In this document: positions 28,805 to 38,288 of the stretch, piece by piece | How the letters are laid out: each line of letters opens with the position of its first letter | How positions within the stretch are numbered: the first letter of the stretch is position 1 | Notes under the pieces: model-generated | Told to the model about the DNA's origin: nothing | What the model saw: the letters and a program-made list of their open reading frames with translations, nothing else | Databases searched by the model: none | Translations under genes and position numbers: made by a program | Assembly: GCF_002742685.1 (NCBI RefSeq) | Contig: NZ_PEDM01000020.1 | Span: forward strand, 1 to 50,781 | Length of the DNA stretch: 50,781 nucleotides | Direction: 5' to 3' | Source: Anoxybacillus flavithermus | Lineage (GTDB): Bacteria > Bacillota > Bacilli > Bacillales > Anoxybacillaceae

Positions 28805-30004
28805 CAATTTGTTACTCACTCATTTGAGTGGGCTAGGTCATTTCTGCCTAGCTCTCTGTCTTTCGAACAGAGATCAGACTATATCATCAAAGAAGAGAAT
28901 GTTTCATATTTTCGATTCAATTTTATATCTCCATGTTGATAAAGGTGATGGAACAATTTGTTCACATCTTTAATGCTGGATATATGAAGATCAAAGCATC
29001 CTTCTTTCTCAGTTAATGAATGGACATTTTGCGCAATATCTTTAGACTTCAAAAACTTCAAGATTCCTTCTAACAATTGCCTCGATCCAGTAATACCAAA
29101 TCGTGTTTTTAAGTAAGTTTTATCCCTTTCTTGGTAATATCTCTTATATACTCTTATATGTCCATCAGCATCAAATACTCCACGCAAGAAGCTCCATTGC
29201 AACTTGTCGCTATTAAACTCTATCCAAGTTTCATTCCCTGTTTTTTTAGGAGTTATTCCCAACCCCATCAAATCATTACACATTTTTGTAGAATTAATAG
29301 TTAATGAATATTTGTTTTGCTCATTAGGTGCATTTCTTTTTCTAAACTTGATCGCCTCTTGCATGTTTAATTCTTTTGCTATATCGTAAATCAATTGTCT
29401 ATCTTCTTCTGCTAAAGTTAAGACAAGGCGCTTTGATTTTTTACGATCAAAAATTGTGCCATCACCTAAGATATAGCCAACTAAATATGCTTGATTCGGA
29501 GTTTTTATATCAGAGAAATAATTTTCACAATAATTATATTTTTTGTTAGCTAATTTACCTGCTTCCCCAGGATTTCTGATTTCAAACATTTTCGTTTCTT
29601 CATTCCATCTTCTTAAAGTTCCTCTACTTACACCTAATATTTTGGCTATTTTAACTTGGCTATATCCTTCTTTATGGAGATCTTTTGCTTTTTTCAATAT
29701 CTCTTCTTTGTCTCGCGCCTCGTAACCTCGTTGTCGAGTGTTACGATTTACTCCTTCCATGGTTCCCCTCACTCCAAACATTTTTATTTATTACATTCAT
29801 TGTATGGAGAACTGTAGGAAGTTTCAATAGTCGTTGAACCTTCATCTCCGTTTCCAGAGATGCTTGGCTGCTGGTCGCCCATTGTTCCATCCAATTGATT
29901 TTTACACCGTCACGCTTGCCGTTGCCAGCTACGTTGTGGTTCAATTGGCTTTAGGGGGTTCCAGCAATTCGCGAGATTTTACTCCCGCCAATGGCACTAC
30001 TTTA
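28805..30004 (-). mobile_element. Group I intron interrupting nrdJ (1200 nt)
   Basis: The 5' splice site follows exon CTCCCGT; this pairs with GCGGGAG (minus strand, 29988-29982) to give P1 with the obligatory U:G at the splice point. Core elements: GCTGG (29965-29961) pairs with CCAGC (29874-29870) as P4; hairpin CATCTCTG-GAAA-CGGAGATG (29862-29843); R element GTTCAACGACTA (29839-29828); S element GATATAGTC (28885-28877). Three successive hairpins follow (28872-28854, 28851-28833, 28830-28817). The intron ends in G at 28805, after which exon 2 begins. The endonuclease gene sits between R and S, i.e. in the P8 region. Splicing restores GGSR-RGAQ exactly in frame. Confidence 0.93.
28879..29760 (-). 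CDS. LAGLIDADG homing endonuclease of the nrdJ intron
   Basis: 293 residues from ATG 29760 (MEGVNRNTRQ), preceded by GAGGGG four bases away; an in-frame ATG at 29781 lacks a site. It has an N-terminal helix-turn-helix (SQVKIAKILGVSRGTLRRW, about 37-55) and two LAGLIDADG helices, LVGYILGDGTI and LRGVFDADGHI, so it is a monomeric two-motif enzyme. It would cut intronless nrdJ alleles and so drive homing. The catalytic acidic residues of both motifs are present, so it looks active. The stop codon TAG lies inside the S element of the intron core. The gene is more AT-rich than nrdJ. Confidence 0.9.
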   Translation of the reverse strand: MEGVNRNTRQRGYEARDKEEILKKAKDLHKEGYSQVKIAKILGVSRGTLRRWNEETKMFEIRNPGEAGKLANKKYNYCENYFSDIKTPNQAYLVGYILGDGTIFDRKKSKRLVLTLAEEDRQLIYDIAKELNMQEAIKFRKRNAPNEQNKYSLTINSTKMCNDLMGLGITPKKTGNETWIEFNSDKLQWSFLRGVFDADGHIRVYKRYYQERDKTYLKTRFGITGSRQLLEGILKFLKSKDIAQNVHSLTEKEGCFDLHISSIKDVNKLFHHLYQHGDIKLNRKYETFSSLMI

Positions 30005-30790
30005 ACGGGAGCCACCTTGTTCGACAAGATGGGTTAGTTTTGCAATGTCGTCTAGCCATGACACCGATCCGGATGATTTTCCGTTCACTCCGCGCGCGAG
30101 TGTATTGCGTGGACGAAGGGTCGAACCGTTCGTTCCGACACCGCCACCGCGGCTCATAATTTCCATCACTTGTTTTCGATGTTCGGAAATGCCCTCGCGA
30201 GAGTCTTTCACAAACGGCATGACGTAACAGTTAAAGTACGTCACTTCTGTCCCAGAACCTGCCCCGTACAATACGCGTCCAGCTGGAACAAAATTTAGGC
30301 TGACGAGCTGTTCATAAAACTTTTCAAACCACTCTTTTCGTTTTTCTTCTGTTTGCTCCACAGCGGCTAGCCCGGTTGCGTTCCGCTTTGCAATTTGCTC
30401 ATAAAAAATTTCAAGTGGCTTTTCAATGACATCGAGGGAACGAACAACAATGCCTGTTTTCGCTTCCCCTCCTTCCAACACATGACGATATTCTTCTTCA
30501 ACAAGCACGTGTGCTTTTTTATTTTCCCAGTCCAACTCAACGATAAATCCAAGGCCACGCGCTGGAAATTTCGGATCTTCCTTTACCGTTAAAACGACAA
30601 AGTCTCCAATGCTTAACGTCAACTTTTCCGTATCTTTAAACGAATAGCGATCAAGCATCACTAAACGCGACACACCCTTATATGTAATGTGCATCTCAGG
30701 AGTAATCGGGTGCACTTGTGGGAATAGGCGAATGTCTTCGTTTAGCTTGTCCACATTCACCGTCATTTTTTCAGAAAACGCAACCGTCAT
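30005..30790 (-). CDS. nrdJ: NrdJ exon 1: N-terminal 262 residues of B12-dependent ribonucleotide reductase
   Basis: First exon, from ATG 30790 (GGAGAGG site) to ...THLVEQGGSR, ending at CGT 30007-30005. Without splicing translation stops at once at the TAA that opens the intron, so active enzyme depends on splicing. The reductase makes deoxynucleotides with adenosylcobalamin and without oxygen dependence. The protein contains the conserved CYVMPFVKDSREGI and SRGGGVGTNGSTLRPR segments. The promoter and two NrdR-like boxes lie just upstream (30867-30941). Confidence 0.93.
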
Positions 30791-30866
30791 TTTTTACCTC
30801 TCCTCTACCAACATAATCTTACTACATTAAACTACCATATATCGACAACAATAATCAATAAAAAAA

Positions 30867-30941
30867 TCAATATGTAGTATGATTTTTTACAAAACGCATA
30901 CTACATATTGATAATTAAGTCAAGCGTTTTTTATTTGTCAA
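30867..30941 (-). promoter_or_regulatory. nrdJ promoter with a pair of NrdR-like boxes
   Basis: Minus-strand TTGACA (30941-30936), 18 bases, TAATTA (30917-30912). Downstream lie two 15-base sequences in inverted orientation, TCAATATGTAGTATG (30867-30881) and CATACTACATATTGA (30897-30911). Each resembles the NrdR box core CwAtATaTwGt: CAATATGTAGT differs at one position. Box centres are about 33 bp apart, near three helical turns, as expected for paired NrdR sites. The nrdR gene is not in the window. Confidence 0.65.
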
Positions 30942-30950
30942 GAGAAAAAT

Positions 30951-31787
30951 TTACCGTTTGAAATTCCATTCATCTGTTTCGTATTTGTTTTTCGCTAGCT
31001 GCTGAACGTAAAAAAACTCATCGTCTGTTAATTCATATCGTTCCAACTGAATGTTTAAACCTTTTTCAAACCCTTTGAAAAATGCTTCTTTCGCCTCATC
31101 GATCGTCACTTTTCGATCGGTTAGCTCATTGATCGCAACCGCTTTGTTTTTAAAATTTTGTCGTAACCGCTCTTTTACTCGTTCGCTCGGATACTTAAAC
31201 AAGCTAAAAAGCATCTCTTCATCTAAATCTAATAAAATCGAGCCATGTTGTAAAATGACCCCTTTTTGTCGCGTTTGGGCGCTTCCTGCCACTTTTCTTC
31301 CCTCGACAACAAGTTCATACCAGGATGGTGCATCAAAACAAACAGCCGAGCGCGGATTTTTTAAATCTGCTTTTTCTTCTTCTGTTTTTGGCACGGCAAA
31401 ATACGCATCAAGTCCTAGAAAGCGAAATCCTTCTAAAATGCCTTGCGAAATGACGCGATACGCTTCCGTCACCGTTTGAGGCATAGCTGGATGCGCTTCT
31501 GATACGATAACGCTATACGTCAACTCTTGATCATGAAGCACACCGCGTCCACCGGTTGGACGTCTCACAAAACCAAGACCGTACTTTTTGACCGCTTCCA
31601 TATCAATTTCTTTTTCGACTTTTTGAAAATAGCCAATCGAAAGCGTTGGTGGATTCCAACCGTAAAAACGAATGGTTGGCGGAATTTTTCCTTCGCTATG
31701 CCATTCCAACAACGCTTCATCAAGCGCCATATTAAACGCTGGGGAACAGTTGCCTGAGTCAATAAAACGCCATACTTCTTTTTCCAT
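30951..31787 (-). CDS. lipM: Octanoyl-[acyl carrier protein]:protein N-octanoyltransferase LipM
   Basis: Transfers octanoyl groups from ACP to GcvH in lipoate synthesis. 278 residues of the biotin/lipoate ligase fold with [19 protein letters not shown], the catalytic Cys at exactly 150 ([13 protein letters not shown], as C150 of B. subtilis LipM), and the Lys in KVAGSAQTR. GcvH is not in the window, but the glycine cleavage genes are next door, which fits a shared pathway. Confidence 0.94.
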   Translation of the reverse strand: MEKEVWRFIDSGNCSPAFNMALDEALLEWHSEGKIPPTIRFYGWNPPTLSIGYFQKVEKEIDMEAVKKYGLGFVRRPTGGRGVLHDQELTYSVIVSEAHPAMPQTVTEAYRVISQGILEGFRFLGLDAYFAVPKTEEEKADLKNPRSAVCFDAPSWYELVVEGRKVAGSAQTRQKGVILQHGSILLDLDEEMLFSLFKYPSERVKERLRQNFKNKAVAINELTDRKVTIDEAKEAFFKGFEKGLNIQLERYELTDDEFFYVQQLAKNKYETDEWNFKR

Positions 31788-31851
31788 CTACTACACCCTT
31801 TCCTCTATCATTTTATAGTGTAGCAAACATAATAAGTCAATGGAAAATGCT

Positions 31852-31880
31852 TTGCTTCTTGTCTAAAACATTTATATAAT
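31852..31880 (+). promoter_or_regulatory. Sigma-A promoter of yqhL
   Basis: TTGCTT (31852-31857), 17 bases, TATAAT (31875-31880), 35 bp before the yqhL start. Confidence 0.65.
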
Positions 31881-31914
31881 AGACATGGCAACGATGAAAA
31901 GAAGGAGGGACATC

Positions 31915-32286
31915 ATGACAATCGCTCTTATTATTCTCGGAGCAATTATTGTGTACGCGGTCATTACATACTTTTACCAGAAACGAATCGTTCAAACGCT
32001 GACGGAAGAAGAGTTCCGCGCAGGCTATCGAAAAGCGCAACTCATCGATGTTCGCGAACCCGATGAATACGCTGCTGGTCACATTTTAGGAGCACGTAAC
32101 ATTCCGCTTTCACAATTACGTTTGCGCATGAAAGAATTGCGTAAAGATCAACCCATTTACTTATATTGTCAAAGTGGAATACGTAGCAGTCGCGCTGCGC
32201 AAATGTTGTATCGCAACGGCTATCGAGACTTATACCACTTAAAAGGTGGCTTTAAAATGTGGACAGGGAAAGTGAAGAAAAAATAA
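31915..32286 (+). CDS. yqhL: Rhodanese-like domain protein YqhL
   Basis: 123 residues from ATG 31915, five bases after GGAGGG; a frame open to 31885 has no site. An N-terminal membrane helix (IALIILGAIIVYAVITYFY) anchors a cytoplasmic rhodanese domain with the CH2A-like VREPDEYAAGHILGARNIPL and active loop YCQSGIRSSRAA, whose Cys would carry persulfide. Sulfur acceptor unknown. Convergent with gcvPB. Confidence 0.92.
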   Translation: MTIALIILGAIIVYAVITYFYQKRIVQTLTEEEFRAGYRKAQLIDVREPDEYAAGHILGARNIPLSQLRLRMKELRKDQPIYLYCQSGIRSSRAAQMLYRNGYRDLYHLKGGFKMWTGKVKKK

Positions 32287-32321
32287 GGTGCCAAGCCAAC
32301 AAAGCTGGCACCTTTTGTTTT
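32285..32321. terminator. Terminator between yqhL and gcvPB
   Basis: Perfect stem AAGGTGCCA/TGGCACCTT (32285-32293, 32306-32314) followed by TTGTTTTATTT on the plus strand, and placed to serve the converging gcv operon as well. Confidence 0.85.
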
Positions 32322-33774
32322 ATTTCTGATAACGTAAAATGGGTTTGCGAGCGGCCGTTGTTTCATCTAAGCGTCTCACGACCGTTGTATGCGGCGCTTC
32401 TTGGACGATTTCTGGCGTTTCTTCCGCTTCTTTTGCGATTTGAATCATTGCATCGATGAACGCATCAAGCGTTTCTTTTGACTCGGTTTCAGTCGGTTCG
32501 ATCATCATGCACTCTTCAACGATGAGCGGGAAATAAATTGTCGGTGGATGGTAGCAGAAATCAAGGAGACGTTTCGCAATATCAAGCGTACGTACTCCTA
32601 ATTTCTTTTGTCTCTTTCCTGACAAAACAAATTCGTGTTTGCAATGACGGTTGTATGGTAAGTCGTAATATTCAGCCAATCGGCGCATCATATAGTTGGC
32701 GTTTAATACCGCATATTCTGTCACTGCTTTTAAGCCGTCTGGGCCCATCGAGCGAATATACGTATACGCGCGAACGTTAATGCCGAAGTTTCCATAAAAC
32801 GGCTTCACACGCCCAATCGCTTGCGGTCTGTCATAGTCGAAATAGTAGCCGTTTTCCCCTTTTTCCACCGTTGGCTTCGGTAAAAACGGAATGAGATCCG
32901 CCTTCACGCCGACAGGACCTGAACCAGGGCCACCGCCGCCGTGCGGACCGGTAAACGTTTTATGAAGGTTTAAATGCACAACGTCAAAGCCCATATCGCC
33001 AGGGCGCGCTTTGCTTAACACCGCATTTAAGTTGGCTCCGTCGTAATACAGCTTTCCGCCTGCTTCATGCACGATTTCTGCCATTTCTAAAATGTTTTCT
33101 TCAAAAAGACCGAGCGTATTTGGGTTTGTGAGCATAAGCGCGGCTGTATCTGGACCGACGACGCGGCGTAAATCGTCTAAATCGACTAATCCTTCTTCGG
33201 TCGACTTTACCGTCACCGTCTCAAAGCCGGCAACCGTTGCCGACGCTGGATTTGTCCCATGGGCTGTATCTGGAACAATCACTTTCGTTCGATTGTAGTC
33301 GCCATTTGCTTCATGATAAGCGCGAATCATCATCAGTCCTGTCCATTCGCCATGCGCCCCAGCGGCTGGCTGCAACGTCACTGCGTCCATGCCGGTAATT
33401 TCTTTTAAATGCTCTTGTAAATCATACATTAATTCAAGTGCCCCTTGCACCGTTTCTTCCGGCTGAAGCGGGTGAATGTGAGCAAATCCAGCAAAGCGGG
33501 CAACGTTTTCGTTTATTTTTGGATTGTATTTCATTGTGCAAGATCCAAGCGGATAGAAGCCCGAATCGACCCCGTGATTGCGCTTCGATAGCGCTGTATA
33601 ATGTCGCATAATGTCAAGTTCCGACACTTCTGGGAGTTCTGGTGCTTCTTTTCGAATATAGTCGGTTGGAACGACTTGTGCGACATCAATGGCTGGTACG
33701 TCTAGTGCTGGTAAGCTATATCCGATTCGTCCTGGCTTGCTTAATTCAAAAATAAGCGGCTGGTCTTTATGCAT
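32320..33774 (-). CDS. gcvPB: Glycine dehydrogenase (decarboxylating) subunit 2
   Basis: PLP-binding half of the split P-protein of the glycine cleavage system. The PLP lysine lies in [23 protein letters not shown]. 484 residues, close to the usual length for this subunit. Its start overlaps gcvPA by eight bases. Expression is governed by the glycine riboswitch upstream of gcvT. Confidence 0.97.
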   Translation of the reverse strand: MHKDQPLIFELSKPGRIGYSLPALDVPAIDVAQVVPTDYIRKEAPELPEVSELDIMRHYTALSKRNHGVDSGFYPLGSCTMKYNPKINENVARFAGFAHIHPLQPEETVQGALELMYDLQEHLKEITGMDAVTLQPAAGAHGEWTGLMMIRAYHEANGDYNRTKVIVPDTAHGTNPASATVAGFETVTVKSTEEGLVDLDDLRRVVGPDTAALMLTNPNTLGLFEENILEMAEIVHEAGGKLYYDGANLNAVLSKARPGDMGFDVVHLNLHKTFTGPHGGGGPGSGPVGVKADLIPFLPKPTVEKGENGYYFDYDRPQAIGRVKPFYGNFGINVRAYTYIRSMGPDGLKAVTEYAVLNANYMMRRLAEYYDLPYNRHCKHEFVLSGKRQKKLGVRTLDIAKRLLDFCYHPPTIYFPLIVEECMMIEPTETESKETLDAFIDAMIQIAKEAEETPEIVQEAPHTTVVRRLDETTAARKPILRYQK

Positions 33775-35113
33775 GACAATCCCCCAATTCTTTCACAAGC
33801 GTGTCGATTTCTTCTTTCGTGCGTAGTTCCGTCACTGCAATTAACATACAGTTTTGTAGTTCTGGATAATCACGTCCGAGATCGTAGCCACCAATGATTT
33901 CTTTTTCTAGTAACTTTTTATTCACTTCCGCTATCGGTTTGTTCATACGAACGACAAACTCGTTGAAAAACGGACCTGTAAATACGACATGAAAACCATT
34001 GTTGACAAACGCCTCTTTTGCATAGTGTGCTTTTTGAATATTCATCGTTGCCATTTCTTTTACGCCGTTTTTGCCAAGGGCAGTCATCGCTACCGATGCA
34101 GCGAGTGCGTTTAACGCTTGGTTGGAGCAAATATTTGATGTAGCTTTGTCGCGGCGGATATGTTGCTCGCGCGCTTGTAATGTCAACACAAAGCCGCGTC
34201 GCCCTTCTTCATCCGTCGTTTGTCCGACAAGACGTCCCGGAATTTTGCGCATAAGCGCCGATTTTACCGCAAAATAACCGCAATGTGGACCGCCAAATTG
34301 CGTTGGAATCCCGAACGGTTGAGCGTCACCAACGACGATGTCTGCACCGAACTGGCCTGGCGGTGTTAATACCCCTAACGCGAGTGGATTGCTTGCGACA
34401 ACGAACATTCCTTTATGTGCATGAACGATGGGCTCCATATCTTTTAGCGGCTCGATTTGTCCGAAAAAGTTTGGATATTGCACAATGACGCATGCCACGT
34501 CTTCATTCATTTCTTTTTGCAAGGCATCCACATCCGTCACGCCGTTTTTGTGCGGAATTTCTACTACCTCAAGCCCCGGTCCTTTTGCGTACGTTTTCAC
34601 AACATCGCGATATTCCGGATGCACCGTATTTGATAATAACACTTTTTTCTTTTTCGTATGCGCTGCGCTTAATAACGCTGCTTCTGCTAGCGCTGTTCCA
34701 CCGTCATACATCGATGAGTTCGCCACATCCATGCCCGTTAATTCACAAATCATCGTTTGAAACTCGAAAATCGCTTGCAGTTCTCCTTGTGAAATTTCTG
34801 GCTGATACGGTGTATATGCGGTATAAAACTCCGAACGAGAAATGACGTGATCAACAATCGTCGGAATGTAATGATCGTACACCCCCGCTCCTAAAAACGA
34901 AATGTGTGTCTTCATATTTGCATTTTTTTCCGCTAATGCCATCAACTCTTTCATTAACTCCGGTTCTGATTTTGCCGGTTTAATGTTGTACTCACCTTGA
35001 AAACGAACGCTTTCTGGAATGTCAGAAAACAGTTCATCAATCGACTGCACCCCAATTGTTTGTAACATTTGTTGCTTATCTTCTTCTGTCATCGGCAAAT
35101 AACGATGAAGCAT
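33767..35113 (-). CDS. gcvPA: Glycine dehydrogenase (decarboxylating) subunit 1
   Basis: N-terminal half of the split P-protein, 448 residues as in B. subtilis. The fold-type I aminotransferase pattern is seen in [19 protein letters not shown] and [21 protein letters not shown]. It forms an alpha2beta2 enzyme with GcvPB. It lies 17 bp after gcvT and is translationally coupled to gcvPB. Confidence 0.97.
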   Translation of the reverse strand: MLHRYLPMTEEDKQQMLQTIGVQSIDELFSDIPESVRFQGEYNIKPAKSEPELMKELMALAEKNANMKTHISFLGAGVYDHYIPTIVDHVISRSEFYTAYTPYQPEISQGELQAIFEFQTMICELTGMDVANSSMYDGGTALAEAALLSAAHTKKKKVLLSNTVHPEYRDVVKTYAKGPGLEVVEIPHKNGVTDVDALQKEMNEDVACVIVQYPNFFGQIEPLKDMEPIVHAHKGMFVVASNPLALGVLTPPGQFGADIVVGDAQPFGIPTQFGGPHCGYFAVKSALMRKIPGRLVGQTTDEEGRRGFVLTLQAREQHIRRDKATSNICSNQALNALAASVAMTALGKNGVKEMATMNIQKAHYAKEAFVNNGFHVVFTGPFFNEFVVRMNKPIAEVNKKLLEKEIIGGYDLGRDYPELQNCMLIAVTELRTKEEIDTLVKELGDCHA

Positions 35114-35130
35114 AGCTCTCTCTCCTCACA

Positions 35131-36225
35131 TTATTTTGTGCGCTTATAAAACGGTGTTGCCACCACTTTCGCCTTTAACCGCTTCCCACGAACGTCTACT
35201 TCTACTTCTGTATCAAGTGCCGAAAACGCAGTAGAAATAAGTGCTAATCCGATATTTTTTTTGAGCGTCGGTGATTGTGTTCCTGTCGTGACAACGCCAA
35301 CTTGCTCATTATTAACATATACCGCATATCCGTGACGAGGAATGCCTTTGTCAATCATTTCAATGCCGACAAGTTTCCGTGGCGTTCCCTCTTCTTTTTG
35401 TTTCGTCAATACTTCTTTTCCGAAAAAGTCAACGTCTTTATTCGTTTTAACCGCAAATCCAAGCCCTGCCTCGATTGGCGTAATGTCCTTTGCCAACTCT
35501 TGCCCATAAAGCGGCAAGCATGCTTCAAAGCGAAGCGTATCGCGTGCACCGAGCCCGCATGGAAGCACTCCTTCTTCTTTTCCTGCTTCTAAAATGGCTC
35601 GCCAAAGCGTTGGGGCATCTTCTGCGTCGCAATATAGTTCGAACCCATCTTCTCCTGTATATCCTGTCCGGGATACGAGCGTTTGAACACCAGCGACATT
35701 AACGTGATCGACAAAAGCAAAAAATTTGATTGTCGATAAATCAATAGTTGTTAATGGCTGTAACACTTTTTCCGCAAGTGGTCCTTGCAGTGCTAGTTGT
35801 GCGATATCGTTTGAAATATTGACTAGTTCAACATCCCCAAATACATGCGCTTCAAGCCATGCAAAATCTTTTTCAATATTTGCGGCATTTACAACAAGAA
35901 GGTAATGATCGTCTCCTTTTTTATAAACAAGTAAATCATCAACGGTTCCCCCTTCTTCATCGCACATAAGCGTATACTGGGCGTGACCGTCTGTTAATTT
36001 GGCGACATCGTTTGTCATCATTTTTTGTAAAAAAGCAAGACTATCTTTTCCTTTCACTTCAAACTCACCCATATGTGACACATCAAATAATCCTGCGCGC
36101 ATCCGTACAGCTTCATGTTCTTCTTTAATGCTAGAAAATTGCACAGGCAACTCCCAACCGCCGAAATCAATCGTTTTTGCGCCATACTCTGCATACAACG
36201 AAAATAACGGTGTTCTTTTTAACAT
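35131..36225 (-). CDS. gcvT: Aminomethyltransferase (glycine cleavage T-protein)
   Basis: Transfers the methylene unit from the lipoyl arm of GcvH to tetrahydrofolate with release of ammonia. 364 residues with [35 protein letters not shown] and the C-terminal barrel. First gene of gcvT-PA-PB, preceded by AGGAGG and the tandem riboswitch. Confidence 0.97.
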   Translation of the reverse strand: MLKRTPLFSLYAEYGAKTIDFGGWELPVQFSSIKEEHEAVRMRAGLFDVSHMGEFEVKGKDSLAFLQKMMTNDVAKLTDGHAQYTLMCDEEGGTVDDLLVYKKGDDHYLLVVNAANIEKDFAWLEAHVFGDVELVNISNDIAQLALQGPLAEKVLQPLTTIDLSTIKFFAFVDHVNVAGVQTLVSRTGYTGEDGFELYCDAEDAPTLWRAILEAGKEEGVLPCGLGARDTLRFEACLPLYGQELAKDITPIEAGLGFAVKTNKDVDFFGKEVLTKQKEEGTPRKLVGIEMIDKGIPRHGYAVYVNNEQVGVVTTGTQSPTLKKNIGLALISTAFSALDTEVEVDVRGKRLKAKVVATPFYKRTK

Positions 36226-36244
36226 ACGCTTCCTCCTTGTTCAT

Positions 36245-36291
36245 AAAAAAAAGACAGACGACCCCCATATTGTCATATGGTAGTCTCTGTC
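36245..36291 (-). terminator. Riboswitch-controlled attenuator of the gcv operon
   Basis: Minus-strand stem GACAGAGACTACC / GGTCGTCTGTC followed by eight T. The 5' arm overlaps the end of the second glycine aptamer, so ligand binding should disrupt the terminator and turn the operon on. Confidence 0.85.
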
Positions 36292-36455
36292 CTTTCACCT
36301 GAAAGTTTCCCTAATATTACATAGGTGTCCTCGTGGGTGGTTCACGTCTGTGAACGCTCTCCAGAGCCGCGTCAAACAAGAGTTCTTTTGCCTGAGAGAT
36401 TCGTGTTGCCACTTGCTCCTTCGGCGCTACATCTCGTAGTCTCTCCCCTTGTTCT
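36286..36455 (-). promoter_or_regulatory. Tandem glycine riboswitch
   Basis: Two aptamers in the gcvT leader. The first (about 36450-36372) has GGAGAGAC...CGCCGAAGGAGCAA...AATCTCTCAGGCAAAAGAAC. The second (about 36366-36286) has CTGGAGAGC...CACCCACGAGGACACC and GAAACTTTCAGGTGAAAGGACAG. Both carry the CGAAGGAGCAA/CACGAGGACACC-type bulge and the CAGGYAAAAGGAC-type P1/P3a segment of the glycine class. The expression platform is the terminator at 36245-36291. Confidence 0.95.
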
Positions 36456-36488
36456 CATCCGCCCGTATACAATTGTCGCTCTTGTGCC

Positions 36489-36517
36489 ACACTACATGTA
36501 AACATATAATGAAACAA
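36489..36517 (-). promoter_or_regulatory. Candidate promoter of gcvT
   Basis: Minus-strand TTGTTT (36517-36512), 17 bases, TAGTGT (36494-36489), about 35 bp before the first aptamer. Confidence 0.5.
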
Positions 36518-36562
36518 TTTTACAAACTTTCTTACGTTTCTTATTATCTTATAACTTCTCGT

Positions 36563-36591
36563 TTGTCGCAACACCTTTTTATAAATAAAAT
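36563..36591 (+). promoter_or_regulatory. Candidate promoter of yqhH
   Basis: TTGTCG (36563-36568), 17 bases, TAAAAT (36586-36591), about 54 bp before the yqhH start and back to back with the gcvT promoter. Confidence 0.55.
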
Positions 36592-36644
36592 ACGTAAATT
36601 TATTTCGTTTTAACTAAAAATGTTCGGAAAATGAGGGATGCTTG

Positions 36645-38288
36645 ATGAACGTCACTATGCATTGGGAGAGAAGTTGGAAGGATGAATTTGTCACACGTAT
36701 CGAACGTGACGGTCCGTGGTCGAACTGGGAACTGTATGAATTAGCGCTTGAAGCAACGAAAGCGTTAACCATCCCTCAGTTTGATGGGTTACAAGCGCCA
36801 AAACATTTGCCGCATATCACCATTTTACCTCATCAATACGACGTTGCCCGTCAAGTGGTCGAACAAATGAACGGAAAAGCCATTTTAGCTGATGAAGTCG
36901 GTCTAGGGAAAACCATTGAAGCTGGATTAATTTTAAAAGAATATATGATTCGTGGGCTTGTGAAAAAGGCGCTTATTCTCGTTCCAGCTTCTCTCGTTTC
37001 ACAATGGGTACAAGAATTAAATGAAAAATTTTTTATTCCTGCTGTTGCCCAAAAGAAAAGTTATGTATGGGAGCAGTGCGATGTTGTCGTTTCATCGATA
37101 GATACCGCCAAAAAACAACCACATCGGGACATCATTTATGAACAAACATACGATATTGTCATTATTGACGAAGCACATAAATTGAAAAACAATAAAACGA
37201 AAAACTATGAATTTGTTCAAGGGCTGAAAAAGAAGTTTTGTTTACTATTAACAGCAACCCCAATTCAAAATCGTGTAGAAGAAATTTTTCATCTCGTTTC
37301 CCTGCTGAAACCAGGACATTTAGGAAATGCCGAACAATTTCAAAAAAGATATGGAAAATTGCGCACATTACACGATGATGCTCATTTAAAAGAGCTTATT
37401 CGCAAAGTGATGATTCGTCACCGTCGCCACGATACAGGAATTGAATGGACGAAACGGCACGTTGAAACGATTTTCATTGAGTTCTCGGAAGCGGAGCGAA
37501 ATGTATATGAAACAATTCAGCGGTTCAAGTCTCCTTTGTTAGATACATCGCTGTCACATATGACGTTATTGCGTGAAATATGCAGCAGTAAAGAAGCGCT
37601 TTTTTGCACGTTAAAAAACATGCTTGAACAAAAACCTCATCTTGAAACGACAATTAGTGCATTGTTACAAAAAATGAACGATATCAACGAACATACAAAA
37701 GCGAAAAAAGCGTTAGAGCTTATTCAAACAATAAACGATAAAGTCATTGTATTTACAGAATACCGAGCGACTCAATTGTATTTGCAATGGTTTTTTAAAC
37801 AGCACGGCATCTCTTCCGTACCGTTTCGCGGTGGATTTAAACGTAGTAAAAAAGATTGGATGAAAGAGCTGTTTCAGCATCGTTCCCAAGTGTTAATTGC
37901 AACCGAGGCAGGGGGGGAAGGGATTAACTTACAGTTTTGCAATCATGTCATTAACTATGATTTGCCTTGGAACCCTATGCGTTTGGAACAGCGAATCGGA
38001 CGCGTCCATCGTCTCGGACAAACGAAAGATGTCCACATTTATAATTTTGTCGTGCGCAATACGGTCGAAGAGCATATATTTACGTTACTGTACGAGAAAA
38101 TTCAGCTATTTGAACGGGTCGTCGGTGAACTAGATGATATTTTAATGAAGCTACAGTCTCCTGCATTTTCAAACCATTTAGAACGCATAATTGCTCAGTC
38201 GAAAAGCGAAGGAGAACTGAAAATAAAAATGCAAAATCTTGTAGAAATTTTAGCGAATACGGAGGAACAGACACATGCAGCAAGATGA
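36645..38288 (+). CDS. yqhH: SNF2-family DEAD/DEAH helicase YqhH
   Basis: Swi2/Snf2 ATPase of about 547 residues. Motif I is ADEVGLGKTIEAGL, motif II VIIDEAHKLKN, motif III LLTATPIQN; the second RecA lobe has KVIVFTEYRATQLYLQW, ATEAGGEGINLQFCN and QRIGRVHRLGQ. It is RapA/HepA-like but lacks their extra N- and C-terminal domains. ATG 36645 is chosen over TTG 36642 for spacing from GAGGG. It overlaps yqhG by 14 bases. Confidence 0.94.
   Translation: MNVTMHWERSWKDEFVTRIERDGPWSNWELYELALEATKALTIPQFDGLQAPKHLPHITILPHQYDVARQVVEQMNGKAILADEVGLGKTIEAGLILKEYMIRGLVKKALILVPASLVSQWVQELNEKFFIPAVAQKKSYVWEQCDVVVSSIDTAKKQPHRDIIYEQTYDIVIIDEAHKLKNNKTKNYEFVQGLKKKFCLLLTATPIQNRVEEIFHLVSLLKPGHLGNAEQFQKRYGKLRTLHDDAHLKELIRKVMIRHRRHDTGIEWTKRHVETIFIEFSEAERNVYETIQRFKSPLLDTSLSHMTLLREICSSKEALFCTLKNMLEQKPHLETTISALLQKMNDINEHTKAKKALELIQTINDKVIVFTEYRATQLYLQWFFKQHGISSVPFRGGFKRSKKDWMKELFQHRSQVLIATEAGGEGINLQFCNHVINYDLPWNPMRLEQRIGRVHRLGQTKDVHIYNFVVRNTVEEHIFTLLYEKIQLFERVVGELDDILMKLQSPAFSNHLERIIAQSKSEGELKIKMQNLVEILANTEEQTHAAR

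Noticed and set aside
28805-28819. GTG at 28819 as a separate translation start for the C-terminal part of NrdJ
   Set aside because: These 15 bases are the 3' end of the intron; the open frame there is incidental and no ribosome site precedes it.
27029-30790. nrdJ read as a frameshifted or disrupted pseudogene, or as an intein-containing gene
   Set aside because: The intervening DNA has stop codons in frame right after exon 1, so it cannot be an intein, and it carries a full group I intron core with exact in-frame splice sites, so the gene is not a pseudogene.
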